A stretch of 64,000 bases of DNA from Desulfovibrio sp. X2 (GTDB lineage Bacteria; Desulfobacterota; Desulfovibrionia; Desulfovibrionales; Desulfovibrionaceae), in NCBI RefSeq assembly GCF_000422205.1, contig NZ_ATHV01000004.1, positions 62,001-126,000 of the forward strand, read 5' to 3'. Position 1 is the stretch's first letter; every line of letters begins with the position of its first letter. A model generated the notes under the pieces. It made no database searches. It saw only the letters and a program-made list of their open reading frames with translations, and was not told the DNA's origin. This document shows positions 1 to 8,449 of this stretch, one piece after another. The translations under genes were made by a program, and so were the position numbers.

Positions 1-2687
1 TGCGCGAGAAGCGCGAGGCGCGCGCACGCGGGGCGCTCGATGCCCTGAAGGCCCGCTACCACACCTTCCGCGTGCTCCTGGCCAACAACGAGCGCGCCCT
101 TTCCCTCATCTGCGCCCTGGACGCGGAGCTGCGCGGCGGCGACTTCCACGGCTCCGCCTGCGGCGGATCGGAGGAGAGCACCGCGGCCAAGATCGAGGAC
201 CTCATCGGCGTGACCTACGAGCTGTCCGAGGGGCTGAACCTTCTGACCTACGACGCGCACGGCGGGCTCTTCACGGTGCACGCGCGGCTGGCCGCGGACA
301 TCCGCGAGCTGACCTCGCACCTGGACGAGCTGCGCGAGGAGACGCCGCTCTCCCTGCCGCTCTCGGCCCCGGAGGCCGCCTCCGAGCGCCTGGCCGGGGG
401 CAAGGCGGCCTCCCTGGCGCGGCTTGCGCGCGCGGGCCTTCCCGTGCCGCAGGGCTTCGTCATGACCACGGAGGCGGGCCGCCTCTTCCTGCGCGAGTCG
501 GGCCTGGACATGGCCGTGCGCCGCCGCCTGCGCGAGGCCCAGTCCGGCCGCAAGAGCCTCGAGCAGGCCATGGCCGCGCTCGAGGAAGACATCATGGCCG
601 CGCCCCTGCCGCCCGCCGTGGCCAAGGCCCTGCACGAGGGCTTCGCGGCCTGCGTGGACGAAAGGACGCCCGGCGCGGGCATCTCCGCGCGCAGCAGCGC
701 CCGGGTGGAGGACAGGCCGGGCCAGTCCTTCGCCGGACAGTTTCTGAGCATCCTGAACGTGACCTCGCCCGCGGCCCTGGAAGAGGCCTACCGCCGCGTG
801 CTGGCCGGAAACTTCGCGCCGCGCGCCGTGAGCTACCGCCTGCAGGCCGGGCTGCCCGCGCAGGACGCGGGCATGGCCGTGCTCTGCCAGCGCATGGTCC
901 CGGCCCGGACCGCGGGCGTGCTCTACACCCTGGACCCGTCCGCCCCGCCGTCCAAGGACGCGGCCGCGGACGGCCACATGCTGCTGAGCGCCGCGCCGGG
1001 CCTGGGCACCCAGGTGGTGGACGGCTCGGGCGCGGTGGACACCTACCGCCCGCCGCGCGGCCAGGGTGTCGCCGGACCGAGCGTGATCGGAGCCAAGGGC
1101 ATGCGCGTGGTGGCCGCAAACGGCGGCGGTCTGCGCGAGGAGGACGTGGCCGGGGAGGAACGCGACGCGCCCCTCCTCGACCAGGACGCCATCGAGCGGC
1201 TGGCCGCGCTCGGCCGCTTCATCGAGAGCCTGGCCGGGACGCCGCAGGACATCGAGTGGGCCATGGACGGCGAGGGCGTGATCCACGTCCTGCAGTCGCG
1301 CGCCGTGCCCCTGCCCCAGGCCGGGCGACGCATGGCCGAGGAGCTTTCCGGGCACGTGCTGCACCAGGGCGGCGTGACCGCCGCGCCGGGCCGGGCCGTG
1401 GGCCGCGCGCGCGTGCTGCACTCCGCGCAGGACATCGCCGCGGCCGAGCAGGAAGGAAACGGCGCCAAGGCCGCGCCCCTGGTGCTGGTCATGCGCCAGA
1501 GCCTGGTGGACGCGGCACGCCTGCTGCCGCGCGCGGCCGCGGTGGTGGTCGAGTTCGGCAACCCCACGGACCACCTCTCCTGCGTTGCGCGCGAGGCGGG
1601 CGTGCCCATGCTCACGGGCGCCACGGGCGCCGAGGCCGCGGTGGCGGACGGCGCCTGGGTGGTGGTGGACGCGGACAGGGGCGAGGTTTTGGCCGTGCCG
1701 CCCGAGGCCCTGCCGGGCCTGGCAGAGCTTGCGCCAAGGCGCCCCGCCCCGGCCGCGCCCGAGCTTGGCCACGCGCCCTCGCCCGAGCTCGCCAGGCTGC
1801 GCGACCTCGTGGAGCCGCTGCACCTGACCGACGCCTACGGACCGACCTTCAGCATCCGCGAGTGCGCCTCGCTGCACGACATCGTGCGCTACTGCCACGA
1901 GAAGGCGGTGCTGGCCATGTTCGAGGCGGGCGACGAGACGCTGGAGGAGGCCTCCTCCCTGGTGCGCAGGCTGGACGAGGACGTGCCGCTGCATTTCCTG
2001 CTCATAGACCTCGGCGGCGGGCTTGCGCCGGGCCACGGCAAGCTGCGCGTGCGCATGCGCGACGTGCTCTGCGCGCCGCTCCTGGCGCTGTGCGAGGGCA
2101 TGGACACGCCGGGGCTGCGCTGGCGCGTGCCGCCGCCCACGGGCTCGGTCTCCGGCCTCTTCGTCAAGGGGCTGACCGACAAGCGCGGCCCGCGTCCCCT
2201 GGGCGAGTTCAACTACGCCATGATCTCGCGGGACTACCTGAACCTCAACGCACGGGTGGAGTTCCACTTCGCGATGATCGACACGGTCTGCGGCCGCAAC
2301 CCGCGCGAGAACTACGTGCGCTTCCGCTTCAAGGGCGGCGGCGGGGAGATGGCGCAGCGCGAGCGCCGCGCGCGCTCTGTGGCCTTCGTGCTCGAGGCCT
2401 ACGACTTCCTGGCCGACTTCGAGGGCGATCTGGTCACCGGGTCGCTGCACGACGTGCCCGCCGAAACCATCCGCGAGCGGCTGATCATGCTCGGCCGCCT
2501 GCTCGGCTTCACCCGCCTGCTGGACGCGGCCATGACCGGGGACGACATGCCCGGCCGCCTGGCCCAGGCGTTCCTGGACGGCGACTACGGGCTGCGCTGC
2601 CTGGAGGAAGGCACCTGCCGGGCGCCCATAGGCGACGGCGGGGAGAAGCCCGCCAAGGAAACGGAGACGCCGCGCGCTCAGGCGTGA
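1..2687 (+). CDS. PEP synthase-like protein, 5' partial
   Basis: The frame is already open at base 3 and encodes plausible protein, so the true start lies before the window; the GTG at 72 is probably internal. Counting from that GTG, residues ~100-420 form a pyruvate-phosphate-dikinase type nucleotide-binding domain opening with GGKAASLARL. Residues ~440-560 form the swivelling phosphohistidine domain, with the likely catalytic His at ~500 in GNPTDHLSCVAREAGVPM. True PEP synthase and PPDK then carry a PEP/pyruvate-binding barrel; here the last ~300 residues are something else that I do not recognise. It may phosphorylate a substrate other than pyruvate or have a regulatory role. Its 3' end overlaps the convergent phosphatase gene by 10 bases. 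Confidence 0.85.
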   Translation, partial: REKREARARGALDALKARYHTFRVLLANNERALSLICALDAELRGGDFHGSACGGSEESTAAKIEDLIGVTYELSEGLNLLTYDAHGGLFTVHARLAADIRELTSHLDELREETPLSLPLSAPEAASERLAGGKAASLARLARAGLPVPQGFVMTTEAGRLFLRESGLDMAVRRRLREAQSGRKSLEQAMAALEEDIMAAPLPPAVAKALHEGFAACVDERTPGAGISARSSARVEDRPGQSFAGQFLSILNVTSPAALEEAYRRVLAGNFAPRAVSYRLQAGLPAQDAGMAVLCQRMVPARTAGVLYTLDPSAPPSKDAAADGHMLLSAAPGLGTQVVDGSGAVDTYRPPRGQGVAGPSVIGAKGMRVVAANGGGLREEDVAGEERDAPLLDQDAIERLAALGRFIESLAGTPQDIEWAMDGEGVIHVLQSRAVPLPQAGRRMAEELSGHVLHQGGVTAAPGRAVGRARVLHSAQDIAAAEQEGNGAKAAPLVLVMRQSLVDAARLLPRAAAVVVEFGNPTDHLSCVAREAGVPMLTGATGAEAAVADGAWVVVDADRGEVLAVPPEALPGLAELAPRRPAPAAPELGHAPSPELARLRDLVEPLHLTDAYGPTFSIRECASLHDIVRYCHEKAVLAMFEAGDETLEEASSLVRRLDEDVPLHFLLIDLGGGLAPGHGKLRVRMRDVLCAPLLALCEGMDTPGLRWRVPPPTGSVSGLFVKGLTDKRGPRPLGEFNYAMISRDYLNLNARVEFHFAMIDTVCGRNPRENYVRFRFKGGGGEMAQRERRARSVAFVLEAYDFLADFEGDLVTGSLHDVPAETIRERLIMLGRLLGFTRLLDAAMTGDDMPGRLAQAFLDGDYGLRCLEEGTCRAPIGDGGEKPAKETETPRAQA

Positions 2688-3367
2688 TGGAAGCGCAGCC
2701 CCGGCACGCCCGCGGGTCCCGAGGCGGACAGCTCCACGGCGGTCAGGAGGTTGCCGTGGCAGGCGCCGGTGTCGATGCCCACGAGCCCTTCGGCCACGAA
2801 GGGCGTCTCGAACGAGGTATGGCCGAAGACGACGAGCTCGGCCGTCTCGCCCTCCGCCTCCTCCTCCAGGCTCCTGATGAGCCCCGGCCGCACCGCGAGG
2901 CTGGCCTCGAGCTCGCCCGGGGTGCTCGCGCCCTCGCGCAGGGCCACGCCCGCGTGGGCGAAGAGGAAGCGCCCGTGCCGCCAGTGCGGCAGGAGCGAGC
3001 GCAGGAAGTCCAGATGGTCGGGCGGCAGGAAGGAGAGATCGCCCAGGGAGCGCATGGTCTTCCTGCCGTAGCTCGTGAGGGTCTGCTCCACGCCCAGGGT
3101 ACGCAGCACGCGCAGGTACTCCACGTCGCCGGTCTCGGCGTAGCGCAGCAGGGCCTGCTCGTGGTTGCCCATGAGGAAGACCGCGCCCGGGCACTCCTCG
3201 CGCACGGCGAGCAGCCGCTCGAGGACCAGGCGCGTGTCCGGCCCCCGGTTGATGTAGTCGCCCAGGAAGACCAGGGTGTCGCGCTCCGGCACGAACGGCA
3301 GGCGGTCGAGCAGCCGCTCGAGCTTGTCCGAGCAGCCGTGTATGTCGCCCACGGCGAAGATGCTCAT
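2678..3367 (-). CDS. Metallophosphoesterase (PPP-type Ser/Thr phosphatase or Ap4A hydrolase-like)
   Basis: The 229-residue product has the ordered metal-binding motifs of the calcineurin-like PPP family: GDIHG at residues 7-11, GDYINRGPDT at about 41-50, and GNHE near residue 70, followed by downstream histidines (FAHAG, FGHT) that complete a two-metal site. Bacterial proteins of this size hydrolyse phosphoprotein or diadenosine polyphosphate substrates, and the sequence does not decide between them. It is cytoplasmic, with no signal peptide. The gene is monocistronic and convergent with the PEP synthase-like gene. The ATG at 3367 is preceded by a weak purine-rich stretch (GAGGACGG). Confidence 0.88.
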   Translation of the reverse strand: MSIFAVGDIHGCSDKLERLLDRLPFVPERDTLVFLGDYINRGPDTRLVLERLLAVREECPGAVFLMGNHEQALLRYAETGDVEYLRVLRTLGVEQTLTSYGRKTMRSLGDLSFLPPDHLDFLRSLLPHWRHGRFLFAHAGVALREGASTPGELEASLAVRPGLIRSLEEEAEGETAELVVFGHTSFETPFVAEGLVGIDTGACHGNLLTAVELSASGPAGVPGLRFHHA

Positions 3368-3562
3368 GCTGGTTTCCGTCCTCTTCCGTCCTGTCTTTCA
3401 ATGTAGCGCGGCAAGGCGCGCCTGAAAAGCCCGCGGGCCAAAAGAGGCCCCGGCCTCGCGTCCGGCCGGCGCAGGCCTTTTCTCCGGGACGTCAATTTCG
3501 TACAATACGCTGCCCGGCCGAACGGCTAGACTGCCGTTCGACACCCGTAAGGAAGATCAGCC

Positions 3563-4393
3563 ATGCGCCCCATTCTCGACGTGCGCTTCCTGCGCGACCC
3601 CGACCTGCGATTCCTGGAGATCGCCCTGGTCCGCAAGAGCGCCCACGTCTTCCCGAAGCACTGCCACGACCATTTCACCATCAGCGTCATCGAGGCCGGA
3701 GGCAGCTACTGCAACGGACCGACGCAGGAGAAATCCTTCGTGGGGCCGGGCAAGATCGCGCTCATCAATCCCGGCCAGGTGCACAGCTGCATCGCGCCCC
3801 CGGGCATGGTCTCCAGCTACCGCGTGTTCTACGCGGACACGCCCTGGCTGCAGGCGCTGGCCCGCGAATGCTGCCAGAGCGAGATCGCCTCGCCGGAGTT
3901 CGCCCGACTCATCGTCGAGGAGCCTGCGGCCACCCGGGCCTTCCAGGCTTTCTCGCGCATGCTGGCCCGCGGTCCGGACCGCGTCGACCGGCTGCAGAGG
4001 GAGTCGGCCATGGTCGCGGCCTTCTCCCGCCTCTTCGCGCGCCACGGCAACTTCTCCGGACGCGTGCCGCATCCGGGGCGCGAGCACCGCTCCATGCGCC
4101 AGGTGCGCGACTACCTCGCCTCGCACCTGGCCGAGAAGGTCTCGCTCGAGGAGCTGGCGCAGCTCGCCGGGCTGTCGCGCTACCACCTGCTGCGCGTCTT
4201 CAAGCGCGACACGGGCATGGCGCCCCACGCCTTCCATACCCAGATGCGCATCGACCGGGCCAAGAGGCTCCTGCGCCGAGGCCTGCCCATCGCCGAGGTG
4301 GCCTTTGCCGTGGGCTTCGCGGACCAGAGCCACTTCTCCAACAAATTCCGCCAGTTCGTGGGCGCCACGCCCGGCCAGTACGCCCTCGGCTAG
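3563..4393 (+). CDS. AraC-family transcriptional regulator
   Basis: The 276-residue protein has an AraC-type cupin sensor domain (residues ~15-100, with HCHDHFTISVIEAG and a later INPGQVHSC segment). It ends in the two helix-turn-helix motifs of the AraC/XylS DNA-binding domain (residues ~180-275), including the family signature IAEVAFAVGFADQSHFSNKF. An SD-like AAGGAAG lies 8 to 9 bases before the ATG. An EamA-type exporter starts 64 bases downstream in the same direction. This arrangement is common for AraC proteins that sense a small molecule and switch on its export; the ligand cannot be told from the sequence. Confidence 0.93.
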   Translation: MRPILDVRFLRDPDLRFLEIALVRKSAHVFPKHCHDHFTISVIEAGGSYCNGPTQEKSFVGPGKIALINPGQVHSCIAPPGMVSSYRVFYADTPWLQALARECCQSEIASPEFARLIVEEPAATRAFQAFSRMLARGPDRVDRLQRESAMVAAFSRLFARHGNFSGRVPHPGREHRSMRQVRDYLASHLAEKVSLEELAQLAGLSRYHLLRVFKRDTGMAPHAFHTQMRIDRAKRLLRRGLPIAEVAFAVGFADQSHFSNKFRQFVGATPGQYALG

Positions 4394-4457
4394 AGCAATT
4401 TCCTGCAAGACGGCCCGACGGGACGCCCGTATGCTGCCGCGCAAAACGGAGGATCGC

Positions 4458-5459
4458 ATGTCCCGCCTGTTCTCCCGGGCCTCCCGGGGCTCCTCGTCAG
4501 TACCTTCGCCTGCGTCTTCGGGGCTCCTGCCCGTTCTGGCCCTCGTGGGCGCCGTGCTGCTCTGGGGCGGCTCGTTCTCGACCATGAAGATCGCGGTGGG
4601 CGCCTTCGGCCCCATGAGCGTCATGTGGCTGCGCATGGTCATCGCCCTCGTCCTGCTCCTGCCCTTCGCCAAAAAGCTCTGGCCGCGCGGCGCGAGGCCC
4701 GGCGACTGGAAGCTCCTGGCCGCCATGTCCGCCCTGCTCCCCTGCGCCTACTTCATGTTCGAGGCCAACGCGCTGCGCTTCACCACCTCGGCGCAGGCCG
4801 GGGTCGTCTCCTCCTCGGTGCCGGTGCTGGTGGCCGTGGGCGCGGCCCTCTTCCTGGGCGAGCCGCTGACCAGGCGCGCCGTGGCCGGGCTCGTGCTCTC
4901 CGTGGCCGGAGTGGCGGGGCTGAGCCTCGCCGGGGCGCCGGGCGTCGCCGCGCCCGCGCCGCTTCTCGGCAACATGCTGGAATTCCTGGCCATGGTCAGC
5001 GCGGCGGGCTCCATGCTGCTCGTGAAGAAACTCTGCGGCCGCTACGGCCCCTGGACCCTGACCGCGCTGCAGACCCTGGCGGGCTCGCTCTTCTTCCTGC
5101 CCGGCGCAACGGAGCTGCCGCGCGCCATGCCCTGGGACTGGCCCGCGGTCCCGGCGCTGTGCGTGCTGTTTTTGGGCAGCTTCGTGACGCTCGGCGCCTT
5201 CGGCCTCTACAACTGGGGCATGAGCCGCCTGTCCGCCGGGCGCGCCTCGGCCTTCATCAACCTCGTGCCCCTGGTGGCCGTGGCGGGCGGCTGGCTCTGG
5301 CTGGGCGAGGCCCTGGCCCCGGCGCAGGCCGCCTCGGCCGCCCTAGTCCTGTGCGGGGTGATCTACGGCCAGACCGCGCCGCGGCGCGGCCCGGAAAAGG
5401 AATACGCGGACGGAACGAGCGGGGACGAAGCGCCCCGTCCGCAGGAGTCGGAGGCCTGA
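4458..5459 (+). CDS. EamA/DMT-family membrane transporter
   Basis: I chose the ATG at 4458, which has GGAGGA just upstream, over a frame extension that runs back into the AraC gene. The 333-residue product has the usual ten hydrophobic segments arranged as two EamA repeats. An early GAVLLWGGSFSTMKI stretch and a second-repeat FGLYNWGMSRLSAGRASAF stretch are typical of the drug/metabolite transporter superfamily. These inner-membrane carriers export amino acids or other metabolites. The charged C-terminal tail (~25 residues) is probably cytoplasmic. It is likely co-regulated with the AraC gene just upstream. Substrate unknown. Confidence 0.9.
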   Translation: MSRLFSRASRGSSSVPSPASSGLLPVLALVGAVLLWGGSFSTMKIAVGAFGPMSVMWLRMVIALVLLLPFAKKLWPRGARPGDWKLLAAMSALLPCAYFMFEANALRFTTSAQAGVVSSSVPVLVAVGAALFLGEPLTRRAVAGLVLSVAGVAGLSLAGAPGVAAPAPLLGNMLEFLAMVSAAGSMLLVKKLCGRYGPWTLTALQTLAGSLFFLPGATELPRAMPWDWPAVPALCVLFLGSFVTLGAFGLYNWGMSRLSAGRASAFINLVPLVAVAGGWLWLGEALAPAQAASAALVLCGVIYGQTAPRRGPEKEYADGTSGDEAPRPQESEA

Positions 5460-5466
5460 GCCGGGT

Positions 5467-6387
5467 CTAGTAGGCGTAGGGCTCGTGGTCGCGCCACTCG
5501 AAGATGTAGGGCGCGCCCGAGGCCTCCTCGTCCGGGATGGGGTCGATGCGTTCCGGGACGAAGACGAAGTTCGTGTCCACGATCGTGGAAAAGACCCCTC
5601 TGACGTGCAGCTTTTCCAGGTCCTTGGCCGCGGGCTTCCTCTCCAGATGACCGTAGACGCGCACCCACTCGCCCGGCGCGAGCCCGGCGGGCGGCGCCCC
5701 TGCCACGCGCAAGCCGACGGCCACGGCGTCCGCCAGACAGCACCAGACCGAGACCCTGAAGACCCCGAACTCGTGATGCCGCGTGAGCTCGCCCGCCTGG
5801 ATCGTGCTGCCGCGCAGCACGTAGCGCCCGGCCAGGGCCTCGTCCGGATGGTCGCGGCAGAGAAAGAACAACTCCGCCAGGTTGATCTTCACGTATTCCT
5901 TGCCGCCCAGGGTCAGGCGCGAGGGCTCGGCCGCCTCCCCGTGCGGCGCCGTGACACCCGAGAAGGCCGAGCCCGAGGTGGGCGGCGTGGCCCCGCCCTC
6001 GTCCCAGACCGGGGCGGGCGCGGCCTGGGCTGAAGTCTCTTCGGAAGTCTGGGCATGGTCCGACGGGACAGGCGCCGCAACGGACGTAGCGGCGCGCGCC
6101 GGAGGCGGCGCCGTGGGCGTGAAGGCGTCCCGGCCGCCGTACCAGCAGACGACGAGGAAGGCCCCGAAGACCGCGACGCGCAGGAAGTTCGCGCGACGGG
6201 GGCGGCGCAGCCCGGCGGCCAGGCCGAAGACGAGCAGCAGCCCGGCCGCGGCCAGGGAGAGCGGCATGAACTTGGGATTCAGGAACTTCCAGTAGCCGCC
6301 GCTTCGCGCCAGATGGACGATGAACAGGCCGAGGGCGACGAGAACGAGGCCCTCGAGCAGGGCGGAGAGACGGAGGAGGTTCCTCAC
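5467..6387 (-). CDS. TIGR03943-family putative permease subunit
   Basis: The 306-residue protein has hydrophobic helices near the N terminus (two clear ones, then a third at ~75-90), a low-complexity Ala/Pro linker, and a C-terminal soluble domain containing VFRVSVWCCLADAVAVGL. This is the C-C-x-A-D-A pattern of TIGR03943 proteins, which pair with DUF318 permeases. It starts with GTG at 6387, which overlaps the TGA of the upstream permease (GTGA), so translation is probably coupled. The pair is thought to form a two-subunit membrane transporter. Its place beside a zinc importer and a Fur-family regulator suggests metal transport, but that is inference. Confidence 0.82.
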   Translation of the reverse strand: MRNLLRLSALLEGLVLVALGLFIVHLARSGGYWKFLNPKFMPLSLAAAGLLLVFGLAAGLRRPRRANFLRVAVFGAFLVVCWYGGRDAFTPTAPPPARAATSVAAPVPSDHAQTSEETSAQAAPAPVWDEGGATPPTSGSAFSGVTAPHGEAAEPSRLTLGGKEYVKINLAELFFLCRDHPDEALAGRYVLRGSTIQAGELTRHHEFGVFRVSVWCCLADAVAVGLRVAGAPPAGLAPGEWVRVYGHLERKPAAKDLEKLHVRGVFSTIVDTNFVFVPERIDPIPDEEASGAPYIFEWRDHEPYAY

Positions 6388-7484
6388 AGTCCCACCCCCT
6401 GCAGGAAGGTGTGGCTCACGCCCTGCCCTATCCCGTGGTTCAGGGCCACCCCGAGCAGCGCGCAGACCACGAAGACGAGCAGCGCCGGGATCACGGCCAG
6501 CATGAGCACCACGCGCCTCTTGAACGTCCCGGAGAACATGAAGAGGAGCTTCAGGTCGAAGATCGGCCCGAGCGTGACGAAGGCGAGCTTGGAAGCCGCA
6601 GGGAAGCTGACGAACGAGGCGGCCACGAAGGCGTCGGCCTCGGAGCAGACCGAGAGCAGCACGGCCAGGACGATCATCGCGCCCACGGCCAGGAAGACGT
6701 TGGCCTCGAAGGGGGCTATGGCCGAGGGCGGCAGGAAGGTCTTGAAGGCCGCTGCGGCCATGGCGCCGAGCACGAGATACTGCCCGGCCGAGAGGAAGTC
6801 CTCGGCCATGTGCGCGGCGGCCGCGGCGAGGCGCGCGCCGAGCCCGTGCCCGTCGCCCCGCGCCTTCTCCTCCGGACGGCGCAGCCCTGTCGCGGCCAGG
6901 GCCTGGACCTCGGCCATGGCGGGCAGCAGCGGCGGCCGCGGCACTGGGGCGGCCTTGGCCGCGGCCTGAGCGCCGTCGTGGACGAGGGCATGGTCATGGC
7001 CGTGCCCGCAGCCGCAGCCCTCGGCCTCGGCGTCCGGCCGCACCAGTTCGGCGGGGTCGCTTCCTGACACGATCCAGCCGACCACTCCGGCGGCCAGGCA
7101 GACCACGGCCACGCGGCCGCCGACCATCCAGAGGTTGCCGCGGAAGGCCACGTAGGTGGCCACGAGGACCACCGGATTGACCACGGGCGCGGCCAGGAGA
7201 TAGGCGAAGGCCGCGTGCGCCGGGAAGCCCTTGCGCAGCAGGCGGCGCACGATGGGCACCACGCCGCACTCGCAGGTCGGCAGGAGCACGCCCATGGCGA
7301 TGCCCGCCAGGATGCCCGTGGCCGTGCCGCGCGGGATCAGGCGCTCCACCCGCCCGCCCGGGACGAAGACCTCGAAGAGCCCGGAGACGAGCGAGCCCAG
7401 CAGCAGGAAGGGCAGCGCCTCGAGCACGATGGCCGTGCAGGTGGTGGAGAATATCCCCATGTTTTCCGGGGAGAAGATGCTCAT
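6384..7484 (-). CDS. DUF318/ArsP-like permease with His/Cys-rich loop
   Basis: The ATG at 7484 follows GAGGT at proper spacing; an upstream in-frame extension looks non-coding. The 366-residue product is a polytopic membrane protein of the permease family Pfam DUF318 (YcgR/ArsP-like). The conserved LLPTCECGVVPIVRRL segment lies in the first half and a second SVCSEADAFVAASF segment in the second half. Between the halves is a cytoplasmic or periplasmic loop with GCGCGHGHDHALVHD, a clear metal-binding cluster of Cys, His and Asp. Known relatives move arsenicals or unknown metal-linked substrates. The loop and the neighbouring zinc genes suggest zinc or another divalent metal. Confidence 0.85.
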   Translation of the reverse strand: MSIFSPENMGIFSTTCTAIVLEALPFLLLGSLVSGLFEVFVPGGRVERLIPRGTATGILAGIAMGVLLPTCECGVVPIVRRLLRKGFPAHAAFAYLLAAPVVNPVVLVATYVAFRGNLWMVGGRVAVVCLAAGVVGWIVSGSDPAELVRPDAEAEGCGCGHGHDHALVHDGAQAAAKAAPVPRPPLLPAMAEVQALAATGLRRPEEKARGDGHGLGARLAAAAAHMAEDFLSAGQYLVLGAMAAAAFKTFLPPSAIAPFEANVFLAVGAMIVLAVLLSVCSEADAFVAASFVSFPAASKLAFVTLGPIFDLKLLFMFSGTFKRRVVLMLAVIPALLVFVVCALLGVALNHGIGQGVSHTFLQGVGL

Positions 7485-7668
7485 GCGTACCTCGTGCGGA
7501 CGAAGCCGTCGGGCGCCCTCCCCTCGGCGGCTCGTCGCCTCCATCATAAACGGACCGCGGCGGAAACGGGAGGACTCCCGGGCCGGGCGGGCGAAAAAAA
7601 AAATCGCGGCGGCTCCACCGGGATTCACTTCGCGGCCGCAGCGTCCCTTGACCGCCTCCTACGCGACG

Positions 7669-7683
7669 TGATAATTTTTCTCA
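7669..7683. promoter_or_regulatory. Zur/Fur-type operator upstream of the Fur-family gene
   Basis: TGATAA-TTT-TTCTCA is an inverted repeat of two 6-bp half sites with a 3-bp spacer. The same half sites with the same spacer (TGATAA-GAG-TTCTCA) occur upstream of the zinc importer operon at 8261-8275. The right edge of the site is 3 bases from the start codon, so a bound repressor would cover any ribosome-binding site. Binding by the neighbouring Fur-family protein is inferred. Confidence 0.62.
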
Positions 7684-7686
7684 ACC

Positions 7687-8151
7687 ATGAACACGAACGA
7701 CCCCACCGGCCTTGACCGGCTGCAGCAACTCTTCGACCGCCTCGGCCAGCGCCTGACCCCCCAGAAGGAGGCGGTCTGGCGGCTCTTCGCCGCGTCGTCG
7801 CAGGGCTACACCCTGCCCGAGGCCTGCCGCGCCCTGCGCGGCGAAAAGATCGGCCAGGCCACGGTCTACCGCGTGGTCAACCTGCTGCGCGAGCACGGAC
7901 TCCTGCGCTACGTGCACGCGGCCGACGGCGAGCACCGCTACCTGGCCGGGGGCCCGGGCCATTCGCACTACCTGGTCTGCCGCTCCTGCGGCAAGGCATG
8001 CGAGGTCACGGACTGCGACCTCTCGGTCCTGGAAAAGCTCCTCTCCGTGCAGACCGGCTTCTGCGTGGAGGGGCACCACCTGGAATTCTTCGGGCTCTGC
8101 CCGCAGTGCGGCCCCCTGCCCGACCTGCGCCGCGCCCCGCACAGCGGCTGA
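7687..8151 (+). CDS. zur: Fur-family metalloregulator, probably Zur
   Basis: The 154-residue protein has the Fur winged-helix domain (LGQRLTPQKEAVWRLF at residues ~19-34; GQATVYRVVNLLREHGLL at ~55-72). A dimerisation domain follows with two CxxC pairs (CRSCGKAC and CPQCG), the structural zinc site typical of Zur and Fur proteins. It probably represses zinc uptake genes when zinc is bound. It lies just upstream of a zinc-type ABC importer and shares an operator with it. I recall a Desulfovibrio vulgaris locus with the same order. No Shine-Dalgarno sequence is visible before the ATG. PerR or Fur specificity cannot be excluded from sequence alone. Confidence 0.88.
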   Translation: MNTNDPTGLDRLQQLFDRLGQRLTPQKEAVWRLFAASSQGYTLPEACRALRGEKIGQATVYRVVNLLREHGLLRYVHAADGEHRYLAGGPGHSHYLVCRSCGKACEVTDCDLSVLEKLLSVQTGFCVEGHHLEFFGLCPQCGPLPDLRRAPHSG

Positions 8152-8260
8152 GCCGCCTCCCCGAGCACCGCGTCCCGCTCCCGAACGGGCAGTGTTTCGG
8201 CCGCCGCGCGCGGTCCGGCCCTGCCATTTCGATGAAAGCGGTTGTCTTTCCCCTGCAACG

Positions 8261-8275
8261 TGATAAGAGTTCTCA
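8261..8275. promoter_or_regulatory. Zur/Fur-type operator upstream of the zinc importer operon
   Basis: TGATAA-GAG-TTCTCA repeats exactly the half sites and spacing of the operator at 7669-7683. It ends 7 bases before the ATG of the small membrane-protein gene that begins the importer operon. A regulator bound here would block both promoter and ribosome access. Confidence 0.62.
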
Positions 8276-8282
8276 GAAAACC

Positions 8283-8447
8283 ATGCACAAGACAGCCTCC
8301 GCCACACATTCTTCCGCCGCCCAGCGCGGCGCGCGCGACGCCCGGCCGCCCTTCTCGCCGCTCGGCTGGAACGTGGGCAGCCGCCTGATCGTGGCCGCCG
8401 CCGTCTCCGGCCTGCTCTGGGTCGTGCTCTGGTGGGCTTTGGACTAG
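8283..8447 (+). CDS. Small single-span membrane protein of the zinc operon
   Basis: This 54-residue ORF has a basic, polar N-terminal half and one hydrophobic helix at about residues 34-52 ending in WVVLWWALD. It begins just after the operator and ends two bases before the ATG of the ATPase gene, so it sits as first gene of the importer operon. No SD is visible, as also for the Fur-family gene. A longer version from an ATG at 8232 would place the operator inside the coding region and is less likely. I do not recognise the family. It may be an accessory subunit or a leader peptide coupled to ATPase translation. Confidence 0.6.
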   Translation: MHKTASATHSSAAQRGARDARPPFSPLGWNVGSRLIVAAAVSGLLWVVLWWALD

Positions 8448-8449
8448 CC

